Source: JANQIO01 sp036351375 (GTDB taxonomy: Bacteria; Pseudomonadota; Gammaproteobacteria; Pseudomonadales; Halieaceae). Taken from it: a stretch of DNA of 64,000 nucleotides. The position numbers were made by a program, and so were the translations under genes. Each line of letters starts with the position of its first letter. The stretch's first letter is position 1. Location of the stretch: the NCBI GenBank assembly GCA_036351375.1, contig JAZBOY010000058.1, positions 1 to 64,000 of the forward strand. Reading direction: 5' to 3'. The notes under the pieces were generated by a model. It made no database searches. It was not told where the DNA came from and worked only from the letters and a program-made list of their open reading frames with translations. This document shows, one piece after another, positions 35,156 through 42,467 of this stretch.

Positions 35156-36292
35156 TCAAGCCTCCTGATATTGCCGGGCATCGGTACTCCCCGGGGCCTG
35201 GTATAGCGCCCGCGGCCTTATCAGCCGGGACTGTGGCCGAAACTCCAGGGCGTGGGCGATATAACCCCATACCCGGGCGAGGGCGAACATGGCGGTGAAA
35301 CTGTCGCTGGGTAGCCCCAGCGCATGGAACACCGCACCCTTGTAGAACTCCACATTGGCGCGCAAAGTCTTGCCGGGCTTTTCCAGCCGGCGACGGCAGC
35401 TCTCTTCGATGGCCACCAGGGTCTCAAACAGGCGCCGGTGATCTGCATTATCCGCGCAGAGCCGCTCCGCGAGCGGCCGCAACAGCCGCGCTCTGGGATC
35501 GGTGACCTGGTACTCCCGATGGCCGATACCCATGATTCGCCCGCCGGCTTCCAGCACCTTGACCACCGCCGCGTCGGCCGCGTCCGGGCTGCCGACGGCG
35601 AGGGCGAATTCCAGTGCCGTCTGGTCGGCGCCGCCGTGCAGTTTGCCAAACAGGGTGCCGATGGAAGCGGCGATGCTCGACTCCACCGGCGCCTGCGAGC
35701 TCAGTACCACGCGACCCGCGAATGTACCGGCGTTGTAACTGTGTTCCATTTGCAGGATCTGTGCGGCCTGCAGCGCGGCCAGGGCGTTCGCGCCCGTTGC
35801 GGCGCCGCCCAGGTCCGCCAGAAAAGCCTGCAGAGGATCTAGTCGGTTGCAGCTGGCCTGCCAATCGAGCCCCGCCCGCTTTCGCAGCCAGGTCGCCAGC
35901 AGGGTGGGTAAGCGGGCCGCCACCACCAGGCCGCGACGGGCGTCTTCACCGCCGGGCAGCGCAAAATCAGCCCGCGGGGAAAAATCCAGCAGTGGTACCA
36001 GGCCCTGCAGCACACGCATCGGGTGGCTGTCCGCCGGCAAGGCCAGCAGTAGCTCGCGCTCGTGGCGCGCGAGTGCACGATGCTCGAGCAGGAAGTGAGC
36101 CAGCGTCTGCTCCTGCCGGGGGCTCGGCGGTGCACCGTAGAGCAGCAGCCAGGCCACGTGCAGGTAGGGGCGCTGCACCAGGGTTTCGATGTCGATTCCG
36201 CGGTAGCTGAGGCGGCCGGCGGCCCCGTCGACGTCGGACACGGCAGTGGCGCCGACCACCACCCCCTCAAGGCCTATATTGATATCGTTCAT
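35156..36292 (-). CDS. Citrate synthase-like protein (citrate/2-methylcitrate synthase family) with Asp-to-Glu active-site change
   Basis: 378 residues, the size of short (type II) citrate and methylcitrate synthases. The substrate histidines are present: His184 in MEHSYNAGTFAGRV and His258 in GIGHREYQVTDPRARLL. The third catalytic residue, normally Asp in NVDFY, is Glu315 (ANVEFYKGAVFHALGLPSDSFTAMFALAR). The C-terminus R..RLIRPRALYQAP supplies the CoA/carboxylate-binding arginine. The family condenses oxaloacetate with acetyl- or propionyl-CoA. It is not beside prpB, prpD or TCA genes but faces a LysR regulator across a dyad-rich gap, so it is probably a specialised, inducible paralogue. Confidence 0.85.
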   Translation of the reverse strand: MNDINIGLEGVVVGATAVSDVDGAAGRLSYRGIDIETLVQRPYLHVAWLLLYGAPPSPRQEQTLAHFLLEHRALARHERELLLALPADSHPMRVLQGLVPLLDFSPRADFALPGGEDARRGLVVAARLPTLLATWLRKRAGLDWQASCNRLDPLQAFLADLGGAATGANALAALQAAQILQMEHSYNAGTFAGRVVLSSQAPVESSIAASIGTLFGKLHGGADQTALEFALAVGSPDAADAAVVKVLEAGGRIMGIGHREYQVTDPRARLLRPLAERLCADNADHRRLFETLVAIEESCRRRLEKPGKTLRANVEFYKGAVFHALGLPSDSFTAMFALARVWGYIAHALEFRPQSRLIRPRALYQAPGSTDARQYQEA

Positions 36293-36340
36293 AGGTGCTC
36301 CAGTTAACTGTGCGCGGAGCAGTATTGCGGGGGCATTAAA

Positions 36341-36375
36341 ATAAGTTAAGCTAAAGATTCTTATATTTATATAAG
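36341..36375. promoter_or_regulatory. LysR-type operator between citrate synthase-like gene and LysR
   Basis: In the divergent gap, CTTATAT-TT-ATATAAG (36360-36375) is a perfect dyad, and ATAAG-N14-CTTAT (36341-36345/36360-36364) is a second one sharing its left arm. Both have the interrupted A/T-rich form (T-N11-A type) expected for a LysR regulator binding beside its own gene. Confidence 0.65.
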
Positions 36376-36393
36376 TGATGCTAATTTTTGAGT

Positions 36394-37278
36394 ATGCGAC
36401 TTGAGACCCAGGAACTGCGGGTACTCACGGCCGTGGCGGAGTGCCGCGGCTTCAAGCGGGCGGCGGAACAGCTGGCGGTAAGCCAATCTGCTGTCTCCCA
36501 GGCCATTACCGGGCTGGAGCGCAAGCTCGACCAGCGCCTGTTTCATCGCCGCCCCCTTGAGCTTACCGAGGCGGGTATGCGATTGCTTACTTACGCCCAG
36601 AGCCAGGCGCGTGAAGAGGCGCAGTTGCTGGGTGACCTGGTGGCCATCAGGCAGGGTGAGCAGTCCCACCTGTCGTTGGCGGTCAACGGCACGATCAACC
36701 GCTACCACGCGCCTGAGCTGGTGCTGGACTACTGTGCTCAGCACCCGTTTGCGCGCCTGGCGCTCGAGGAGCTGCCGTCCCGGCAAGTCATCCAGGCGGT
36801 GGTCAGCGGCGCTGCCGAACTGGGCATGGGTCCGTTCCAGTCTCATATGCCCGCCCTGGAGAGCATTCCGCTCTTCGATGAGCTGAGGATCCTGGTGGTG
36901 GCGGCGGGCCACCCGGCCATCGACCAGGTGCGCAGGGACCCGCAGGCCGCCATCGGTGAGCTGCCGCTGCTCGCCTCCTTCCTGGACGAGCCGGAAGAGC
37001 GGCCCGGCGCCCAGCGTATTCGCGATCATTTCAGTCGGGTATGGGAAGTGCGCTCCATCAGCATGCGGCTGCGATTGCTGGCCGAGGGTCATGCCGTGGG
37101 GTATGTTAGCGACCAGCTGTTGGTGCACGAGCCGCTCTGTGAGCAGTTGGAAGAGGTGGCGGGACTGGCTTTTTCCCGCATCCCGCGCAGTGTTGGCATC
37201 TTCTACCGCAAGGATGCGGTGTTGTCTGCGGGTGCCAGGCGTTTTGTGAAATTGTGTCGAGCGAGGTGGTCAAAATGA
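36394..37278 (+). CDS. LysR-family transcriptional regulator
   Basis: 294 residues from the ATG at 36394 (an in-frame TTG at 36388 is possible). N-terminal winged HTH: TQELRVLTAVAECRGFKRAAEQLAVSQSAVSQAITGLERKLDQRLFHRR. The co-inducer domain (about residues 90-290, HLSLAVNGTINRYHAPELVLDYCAQHP, VGYVSDQLL) is complete. Divergent from the citrate synthase-like gene with dyads between, the standard arrangement for a LysR activator and its target. Its last codons overlap the next gene by four bases (ATGA), so it is translationally coupled to it. Confidence 0.92.
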   Translation: MRLETQELRVLTAVAECRGFKRAAEQLAVSQSAVSQAITGLERKLDQRLFHRRPLELTEAGMRLLTYAQSQAREEAQLLGDLVAIRQGEQSHLSLAVNGTINRYHAPELVLDYCAQHPFARLALEELPSRQVIQAVVSGAAELGMGPFQSHMPALESIPLFDELRILVVAAGHPAIDQVRRDPQAAIGELPLLASFLDEPEERPGAQRIRDHFSRVWEVRSISMRLRLLAEGHAVGYVSDQLLVHEPLCEQLEEVAGLAFSRIPRSVGIFYRKDAVLSAGARRFVKLCRARWSK

Positions 37279-38321
37279 AATTCCTGCGCAGCCTGTGCCT
37301 GGCGGCATGCTCACTGCTGGCGCTGCCCCTGGAGGCGGAGACCCTGCTGGTGGGCAACAAGGCCGAGGCCAGCGTGTCATTGATCGACCTGGCCAGCGGG
37401 CGCGAGGTCGCGCGCGCCAGCACTGCTCCCGGTCCTCACGAAATCGCCGTCTCCGGAGACGGCAAACTGGCCGTGGTAACCAACTACGGTGCCGAAGAGC
37501 CGGGCAACAGCCTGACCATCATAGAAGTGGAGCAGGGCAAGGCGGTAGCCTCTATCGACCTGGGCGAATACACCCGGCCGCACGGTATCGTTTTCATGCC
37601 CGGCAATCGCCGGGTGCTGGTGACTGCGGAAGGGGCCCGCGCGCTGTTGGTAGTCGACGTCTGGAACGGCGTGGTGGAGAAGGCGATCCCCACCGGCCAG
37701 GACACCTCACACATGCTGGCCTACGACCCCAGCGGCAAGCGCGCCTTTGTGGCCAATATCGGCTCGGGCAGCGTCAGCCTGATCAACGTGGCGGGCGGCG
37801 AACTGCTGGCCTTCCGCCGCTCCGGCGCGGGTGCCGAGGGCATCGCCCTGTCTGCCGACGGCCGGGACCTGTGGGTCACCAACCGGGCGGACGATAGCGT
37901 GACCCTGTTTGATGCCCGCAACCTGGATACTCGATCCTCCGTGGCGGTGCCGGGCTTTCCCATTCGTGCCGAGGTGATGCCACCCGAAGCCGGGGGTCTG
38001 GTCCTGGTCACCAGCGCCCGCAGCGCGGAACTCAGCATCATCGACCCCGACTCGGCTGAGCTGCTGCGTACCGTGCCCATCTCGCTGCAGCAGTCCGGCG
38101 GGACCATTCTGGGCGAGCAGATGGCAGGCAGTTCGGTGCCGATTGGCATCGAGATAGCGCCCGCGGGCGACCGGGTCTGGATAGCACATGCCGCCGCAGA
38201 CGCGATCCAGGAACTGAACCCCGCCGACTGGTCGCAAACCCGGATGCTGGCAACCGGCGACGAGCCGGACGCCATGGCGTACTCACCGCTGTCGGTGAAG
38301 ACGTTCGTTCAGCCGCAGTAA
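37275..38321 (+). CDS. Exported YVTN/YncE-like beta-propeller protein
   Basis: 348 residues. MKFLRSLCLAACSLLALPLEA is a Sec signal peptide. The mature part is a series of seven-bladed propeller repeats with the pattern G..V.VTN..(D/A)....L.(D/E)....V....(V/I)..G..P (for example LLVGNKAEASVSLIDLASGREVARASTAPGPHEIAVS and FVANIGSGSVSLINVAGGE). Such proteins are periplasmic; some bind DNA or metals or accompany quinoprotein enzymes, but no function can be assigned here. GAGGTGG lies upstream within lysR. It ends in a convergent gap with bfr that holds a 26-bp palindrome. Confidence 0.85.
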   Translation: MKFLRSLCLAACSLLALPLEAETLLVGNKAEASVSLIDLASGREVARASTAPGPHEIAVSGDGKLAVVTNYGAEEPGNSLTIIEVEQGKAVASIDLGEYTRPHGIVFMPGNRRVLVTAEGARALLVVDVWNGVVEKAIPTGQDTSHMLAYDPSGKRAFVANIGSGSVSLINVAGGELLAFRRSGAGAEGIALSADGRDLWVTNRADDSVTLFDARNLDTRSSVAVPGFPIRAEVMPPEAGGLVLVTSARSAELSIIDPDSAELLRTVPISLQQSGGTILGEQMAGSSVPIGIEIAPAGDRVWIAHAAADAIQELNPADWSQTRMLATGDEPDAMAYSPLSVKTFVQPQ

Positions 38322-38368
38322 ATCAGGGAATGGCGCCGGACCGGCGCGGAAAGGGCGGGGAAAGTCTT

Positions 38369-38394
38369 GCCAGGGGCGCCCGGGCGCCCCTGGC
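38369..38394. other. 26-bp perfect palindrome between convergent genes
   Basis: The half GCCAGGGGCGCCC is followed immediately by its reverse complement GGGCGCCCCTGGC, a perfect 26-bp palindrome. It lies between the convergent propeller gene and bfr and could form a strong bidirectional hairpin. No T-tract on either side. The arm shares AGGGGCGCC with the hairpin after clpB (17779-17808). Confidence 0.72.
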
Positions 38395-38417
38395 CGAGCA
38401 CCCCATCTAGCCAGGTA

Positions 38418-38921
38418 TCAGTCGCTTACGCTGTCCAGCACGCTGCCCTGGTCGACAAACTGCGCGCTCTGGATGTAGTTCTGGATACCCATCTTGTCGA
38501 TCAGGCTGATTTGCGTCTCCAGCCAGTCAACGTGTTCTTCTTCCGACTCGAGAATATCCGCGAACAGCTCACGTGAGCCGAAGTCGCGCACCGACTCGCA
38601 GTATTCGATAGCGTCGCGCAGGTCGGGGATCGCCTTCATTTCCAGCTTGAGGTCGCAGTTGAGCATCTCCTCGACGTTTTCGCCGATCATCAGCTTGCCG
38701 AGGTCCTGGAAATTGGGCAGTCCCTCGAGGAAGAGGATGCGCTCGGTGAGCTTGTCCGCGTGCTTCATCTCGTCGATGGACTCGTGGTACTCGTGCTCGG
38801 CCAGCTCCTTGAGCCCCCAGTCCTGGTACATCTTGGCGTGCAGGAAGTACTGGTTGATGGCTATCAGCTCGTTGCCCAGCACTTTATTCAGGTATTCAAT
38901 GACTTTGGGATCGCCTTTCAT
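38418..38921 (-). CDS. bfr: Bacterioferritin
   Basis: 167 residues. Four-helix ferritin fold with the ferroxidase residues visible: Glu18 (GNELIAINQYF), Glu51 and His54 (SIDEMKHADKL), Glu94 region (NCDLKLEMKAIP) and Glu/His in ILESEEEHVDWLE. Met52 (DEMKH) is the heme ligand of bacterioferritin. It forms a 24-mer that stores iron; its partner ferredoxin gene bfd lies 455 bases upstream on the same strand. The C-terminus QSAQFVDQGSVLDSVSD is slightly longer than in E. coli. Confidence 0.96.
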   Translation of the reverse strand: MKGDPKVIEYLNKVLGNELIAINQYFLHAKMYQDWGLKELAEHEYHESIDEMKHADKLTERILFLEGLPNFQDLGKLMIGENVEEMLNCDLKLEMKAIPDLRDAIEYCESVRDFGSRELFADILESEEEHVDWLETQISLIDKMGIQNYIQSAQFVDQGSVLDSVSD

Positions 38922-39376
38922 GGCGCGGCCTCCTTGGCTGTGGATGAATGCCCGCCAGTATAGTGGCCGTCAACCGCAAATACAACGCTAAGTTATTGAT
39001 TTAATTGGTTTATTTAGAATGATAATAAGAGCGATTCGCAATCGTATCGGTGCCGCCGGCACCGCCGCCTGAACGGTGTGGAATACCTGGAGCCGCCCTT
39101 CCCAACTGCCGCGCGGTCGCTACCCTCCGCGCGACCAAATGGCGTTCCAATATCGCAATCCGTCGGTTGGGAAGGGTCTCAAGGAGGCGCTCGTGGGGGG
39201 AAATCAACCTCTGCAGTCGCTCAGGCGCAGCGTCAGAACTTCACCGTGCCAGGCGAACCAGCGCCCTGTGTTAGACCCAGCGCTACGGCGTAACGCGTTG
39301 CGCCAGAAAAAACGACCGAAGTTGTCTAGCGCCTCGGTGTTAACTTCGGCTCGATCGCGAGCGGTTTTATGGAAAG
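38922..39376. repeat. 455-base gap between bfd and bfr with several inverted repeats
   Basis: No gene found. Contents: AATGATAAT (39018-39026), a 9-base match to the centre of the Fur consensus upstream of bfr; CCCTTCCCAAC/GTTGGGAAGGG (39096-39106/39166-39176), a perfect 11-bp inverted repeat enclosing a GGTCGC/GCGACC stem (39115-39120/39131-39136); a near-perfect 18-bp palindrome GGCGTAACGCGTTGCGCC (39287-39304, 8 of 9 arm pairs); and CCGAAGTT/AACTTCGG (39316-39323/39342-39349). The GC-rich half may be a structured RNA or a decayed repeat element. Confidence 0.55.
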
Positions 39377-39580
39377 TCAGGTAACAGCGTAGAAGAGCTG
39401 CTGGTCGTCGTTGTTGTCGATGAGGCTCTCGCGAAGGATTTCACGGGTAAGAATGCCACACTTGCCGCACTGGCTGGCCACCCCCAGGGATTTTCGAACA
39501 TCTCGCAAAGAACTCGCACCATCTTCCACGGCTGCGCGAATCTGGGTATCGGTAATTCCCTTGCAGAGACAAACGTACAT
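39377..39580 (-). CDS. bfd: Bacterioferritin-associated ferredoxin
   Basis: 67 residues with the Bfd cysteine pattern: CLC at residues 4-6 (MYVCLCKGITDTQI) and CGKC further on (SQCGKCGILTREIL), which bind a [2Fe-2S] cluster. Bfd docks on bacterioferritin and reduces its core iron so that it can be mobilised. The sequence RAAVEDGASSLRDVRKSLGVASQCGKC is family typical. A Fur-like site lies 45 bases upstream, consistent with expression under iron limitation. Confidence 0.96.
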   Translation of the reverse strand: MYVCLCKGITDTQIRAAVEDGASSLRDVRKSLGVASQCGKCGILTREILRESLIDNNDDQQLFYAVT

Positions 39581-39624
39581 AGTTGGCTCAACTCCAGTGC
39601 TGATGATGTAAACCTAATGGGAAT

Positions 39625-39643
39625 GAGAATGATTGTCAATAAG
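39625..39643 (-). promoter_or_regulatory. Fur box upstream of bfd
   Basis: GAGAATGATTGTCAATAAG matches the 19-bp Fur consensus at about 13 positions and contains GAGAATGATT followed by an inverted TCAAT half. It lies 45-63 bases before the bfd start, where a Fur-repressed promoter is expected. Confidence 0.7.
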
Positions 39644-39737
39644 ATTTCAGGTGGAAAATCGAGATTTTTCGCTCCATCGATAGCTCCGGCTGCCCGGACC
39701 CTTCAGGTATAATCGCGGCAGCTAAGAGAAGGACGCT

Positions 39738-40994
39738 ATGGACCTGATTTCCTACATGCAGCAGACCGGCAAAGCGGCGCGCGAAGCAGCGGCCCGCCTG
39801 GCCGCTGCCGACCCCGGCGCAAAGAACGCGGCGCTGCTGGCTACGGCCGACGCCCTTGCCGCAGAGCGCGATGCGCTGCTCGTGGCCAACGCCGAGGATA
39901 TGGCTCGCGGCCGTGAGCGCGACCTGGACGCGGCGCTGCTCGATCGTCTCGAGCTCACGCCGGCGCGCTTCGATGCCATGCTGGAGGGTTTGGAACAGGT
40001 GGCAAAGCTGCCGGATCCCATCGGCCAGATCGACGACCTGCGCTACATGCCCAGCGGTATCCGCGTGGGGCGCATGCGCGTGCCGCTGGGTGTCATCGGC
40101 ATCATTTACGAAAGCCGTCCCAACGTGACCATCGACGCTGCCAGCCTGTGCCTGAAGTCCGGGAATGCCACGATTCTGCGCGGTGGCTCGGAGGCGTTCG
40201 CGTCCAACCAGGCCATCGGCCGCTGCATTGCCCGCGGCCTGGCCGCCGCCGGCTTGCCGGAAGCCGCGATCCAGGTGCTCGAGACCCCGGACCGTGCGGC
40301 GGTGGGAGAACTGGTGCGGATGTCTGAGTTCGTTGATGTCATCGTGCCGCGTGGCGGCAAGGGACTGATCGAGCGAATCAGCGCCGAGGCCACGGTACCG
40401 GTTATCAAGCATCTCGACGGCAACTGTCATGTCTACGTGGCTGCGGAAGCCGACCTTGATATGGCCCTGGACATTGCGGTCAACGCCAAGACCCAGCGCT
40501 ACGGTACCTGCAACACCATGGAAACCCTGCTGGTAGACAAAGCGGTCGCGCAGAACTTTCTGCCAAAGCTGTCCGCCGCCATGCAGCACGCCGGTGTCGA
40601 ACTGCGCGGCTGCGAACAGACCCGCTCGCTGGTGGTCGACGCCGTGCCTGCCGAGGAATCGGACTGGTACGAGGAATACCTGGGGCCGATTCTGGCTGTA
40701 CGGGTGGTCGATGGGCTCGATGAGGCGATCCAGCATATCAATCGCTACGGCTCTCGCCACACCGACGCCATCATTACTCGCGATCACAGTGCCGCCATGC
40801 GTTTCCTGCGCGAGGTGGATTCCAGCTCGGTGATGGTCAACGCCTCCACGCGCTTCGCAGACGGCTTCGAGTATGGCCTGGGCGCCGAGATCGGCATCTC
40901 CACGGACAAGCTGCACGCTCGCGGCCCGGTGGGGCTGGAAGGCCTTACCTCTCGCAAATATGTGGTGCTGGGTGAGGGGCAGACCCGGCAGTGA
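39738..40994 (+). CDS. proA: Gamma-glutamyl phosphate reductase
   Basis: 418 residues. Aldehyde dehydrogenase-type fold with the catalytic Cys in RYGTCNTMETLLV, the cofactor loop GVIGIIYESRPNVTIDAASLCLKSGNATILRGGSEA, and the C-terminal GLEYGLGAEIGIST-like segment (FEYGLGAEIGISTDKLHARGPVGLEGLTS). It reduces glutamyl-5-phosphate to the semialdehyde in proline synthesis. AAGGA precedes the ATG. The first gene of a long tight run; it overlaps nadD by four bases. proB is not adjacent. Confidence 0.96.
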   Translation: MDLISYMQQTGKAAREAAARLAAADPGAKNAALLATADALAAERDALLVANAEDMARGRERDLDAALLDRLELTPARFDAMLEGLEQVAKLPDPIGQIDDLRYMPSGIRVGRMRVPLGVIGIIYESRPNVTIDAASLCLKSGNATILRGGSEAFASNQAIGRCIARGLAAAGLPEAAIQVLETPDRAAVGELVRMSEFVDVIVPRGGKGLIERISAEATVPVIKHLDGNCHVYVAAEADLDMALDIAVNAKTQRYGTCNTMETLLVDKAVAQNFLPKLSAAMQHAGVELRGCEQTRSLVVDAVPAEESDWYEEYLGPILAVRVVDGLDEAIQHINRYGSRHTDAIITRDHSAAMRFLREVDSSSVMVNASTRFADGFEYGLGAEIGISTDKLHARGPVGLEGLTSRKYVVLGEGQTRQ

Positions 40995-41665
40995 GCTCTG
41001 GCCCGATCGGCATTTTCGGCGGCACCTTCAACCCCATCCACAACGGTCACCTGCGCTCGGCACTGGAGCTCAAGGAAACCCTGGGCCTGGAGCAGGTGCG
41101 CCTGCTGCCCGCCGCCCAGCCGCCGCTGCGCGGCACGCCCGAGCTGTCACCGGAGCAGCGCGCGGAATTGGTGGAGCAGGCCGTGGCCAGCGAAGCGGGG
41201 CTGGTATGTGATCGCCGTGAACTATTGCGCCAGGGCCCGTCTTATACAGTGGATACCCTGGAGGAATTACGGGTTGAGCTGGGTCCGGCCCGTTCCCTGT
41301 GCCTGATTGTGGGAACCGATATTCTCGAGCGCATTCGCGAGTGGCACCGCTGGCAAGCGCTGCTGGACCTGGCCCACCTGGTGGTAATGGCGCGGCCAGG
41401 CTGGCGTGCGCCGACCAGCGGGGCGGTGGCCGGCTGGCTGAGGGAGCACAGCGGCGACGTCGACGATCTGCGGCGGGAGTCCGCCGGGCGGGTGGTCATG
41501 CAGCAGCTGCGGCAGCTGCCTATCTCGGCCACGGAAATTCGTGACATGATTGCCCGTGGGCAGTCACCCAGATACCTGCTGCCGGATGCAGTATGGGACA
41601 CCATCCAACGCATCGGCGCCTACGGCGCCGGCGTTAAAGAACAGGAGCAACATGGAATCTGCTGA
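40991..41665 (+). CDS. nadD: Nicotinate-nucleotide adenylyltransferase
   Basis: 224 residues from a GTG at 40991 overlapping the proA stop (GTGA). N-terminal nucleotidyltransferase motif GIFGGTFNPIHNGHLRSA with the HxGH histidines, and the C-terminal ISATEIRDMIARG motif (ISSTxIR). It makes deamido-NAD from nicotinate mononucleotide; nadE at 10673 completes the pathway. Its end overlaps rsfS by 14 bases. Confidence 0.94.
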   Translation: MSSGPIGIFGGTFNPIHNGHLRSALELKETLGLEQVRLLPAAQPPLRGTPELSPEQRAELVEQAVASEAGLVCDRRELLRQGPSYTVDTLEELRVELGPARSLCLIVGTDILERIREWHRWQALLDLAHLVVMARPGWRAPTSGAVAGWLREHSGDVDDLRRESAGRVVMQQLRQLPISATEIRDMIARGQSPRYLLPDAVWDTIQRIGAYGAGVKEQEQHGIC

Positions 41666-41999
41666 ACTCAAACAGCTGGTGATTGATGCACTGGACGATC
41701 TCAAGGGCGTTAATATTGTCGACCTGGACGTGCAGGGGCTCACCGATGTGATGGATTACCTGGTGATCGCCAGCGGCACTTCCAATCGCCATGTGAAGTC
41801 GCTGGCCGACAACGTCCTGACGCGCGCCAGGGAAAATGACTGCCGTCCGATGGGTGTGGAAGGCCAAGACAGCGCTGAATGGGTGCTGGTGGATTTCGGC
41901 GGGGTGGTGGTGCACGTGATGTTGCCTGCCACCCGGGACTTCTACGACCTCGAGCGGCTCTGGTCGCCGCCGGCAGCGAGTGCGGAACAGCCGGAGTGA
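41652..41999 (+). CDS. rsfS: Ribosomal silencing factor RsfS
   Basis: 115 residues from the ATG at 41652, with AGGAGC upstream inside nadD. DUF143/Iojap fold: LKQLVIDALDDLKGVNIVDLDVQGLTDVMDYLVIASGTSNRHVKSLADNV, then GQDSAEWVLVDFGGVVVHVMLPATRDFYDLERLW. It binds L14 and blocks subunit joining during starvation. Its stop overlaps rlmH by four bases. Confidence 0.95.
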   Translation: MESAELKQLVIDALDDLKGVNIVDLDVQGLTDVMDYLVIASGTSNRHVKSLADNVLTRARENDCRPMGVEGQDSAEWVLVDFGGVVVHVMLPATRDFYDLERLWSPPAASAEQPE

Positions 42000-42466
42000 A
42001 ACTGACGGTGCTGACCCCGGGTTCGCGGATGCCCCGGTGGGTGGATGAAGCCGTCGAGGAATACCGCAAGCGCCTGCCCCCGGAACTGAAGCTGGAGCTG
42101 CGCGACCTGCCGCTGGGCGGGCGCGGGCGCGACACCAACCCTGCGCGGGCTATGGCTGAGGAGGCGAAGCGCATCCGCGGTGCCCTGCCGGCCCGCGATC
42201 GGCTGGTGGTGCTGGATGTGACGGGAAAGTCCTTCACCACGGAGCAGTTGGCACAGCAGTTGGAGAGCTGGCAGATGTCCGGCGACAATTACAGCCTGGT
42301 GATCGGCGGTCCCGATGGGGTCGACCCTTCCCTGTTGGCAGAGGCGCAGCTGCGCTGGTCCCTGTCGCCACTGACCCTGCCGCATCCGCTGGTGCGGGTG
42401 GTGCTGGTGGAACAGTTGTATCGCGCTTGGACAATCAACTCCGGGCACCCGTATCATCGGAGCTGA
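41996..42466 (+). CDS. rlmH: 23S rRNA pseudouridine-1915 N3-methyltransferase RlmH
   Basis: 156 residues from a GTG at 41996 (GTGA overlap with rsfS). SPOUT fold: the knot motifs LDVTGKSFTTEQLAQQLE, VIGGPDGVDPSLLAEAQLRWSLSPLTLPHPLVRVVLVEQLYRAWTINSGHPYH are characteristic, and the length equals E. coli RlmH (155). It methylates a pseudouridine made by RluD, whose gene is also in this window. Confidence 0.96.
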   Translation: MKLTVLTPGSRMPRWVDEAVEEYRKRLPPELKLELRDLPLGGRGRDTNPARAMAEEAKRIRGALPARDRLVVLDVTGKSFTTEQLAQQLESWQMSGDNYSLVIGGPDGVDPSLLAEAQLRWSLSPLTLPHPLVRVVLVEQLYRAWTINSGHPYHRS

Positions 42467-42467
42467 A

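Noticed and set aside
39096..39176. Integron attC-like site between bfd and bfr
   Set aside because: The inverted repeat has CCCAAC/GTTGGG but lacks the correct purine/pyrimidine at the core ends and any second internal box pair; no integrase or cassettes are present.
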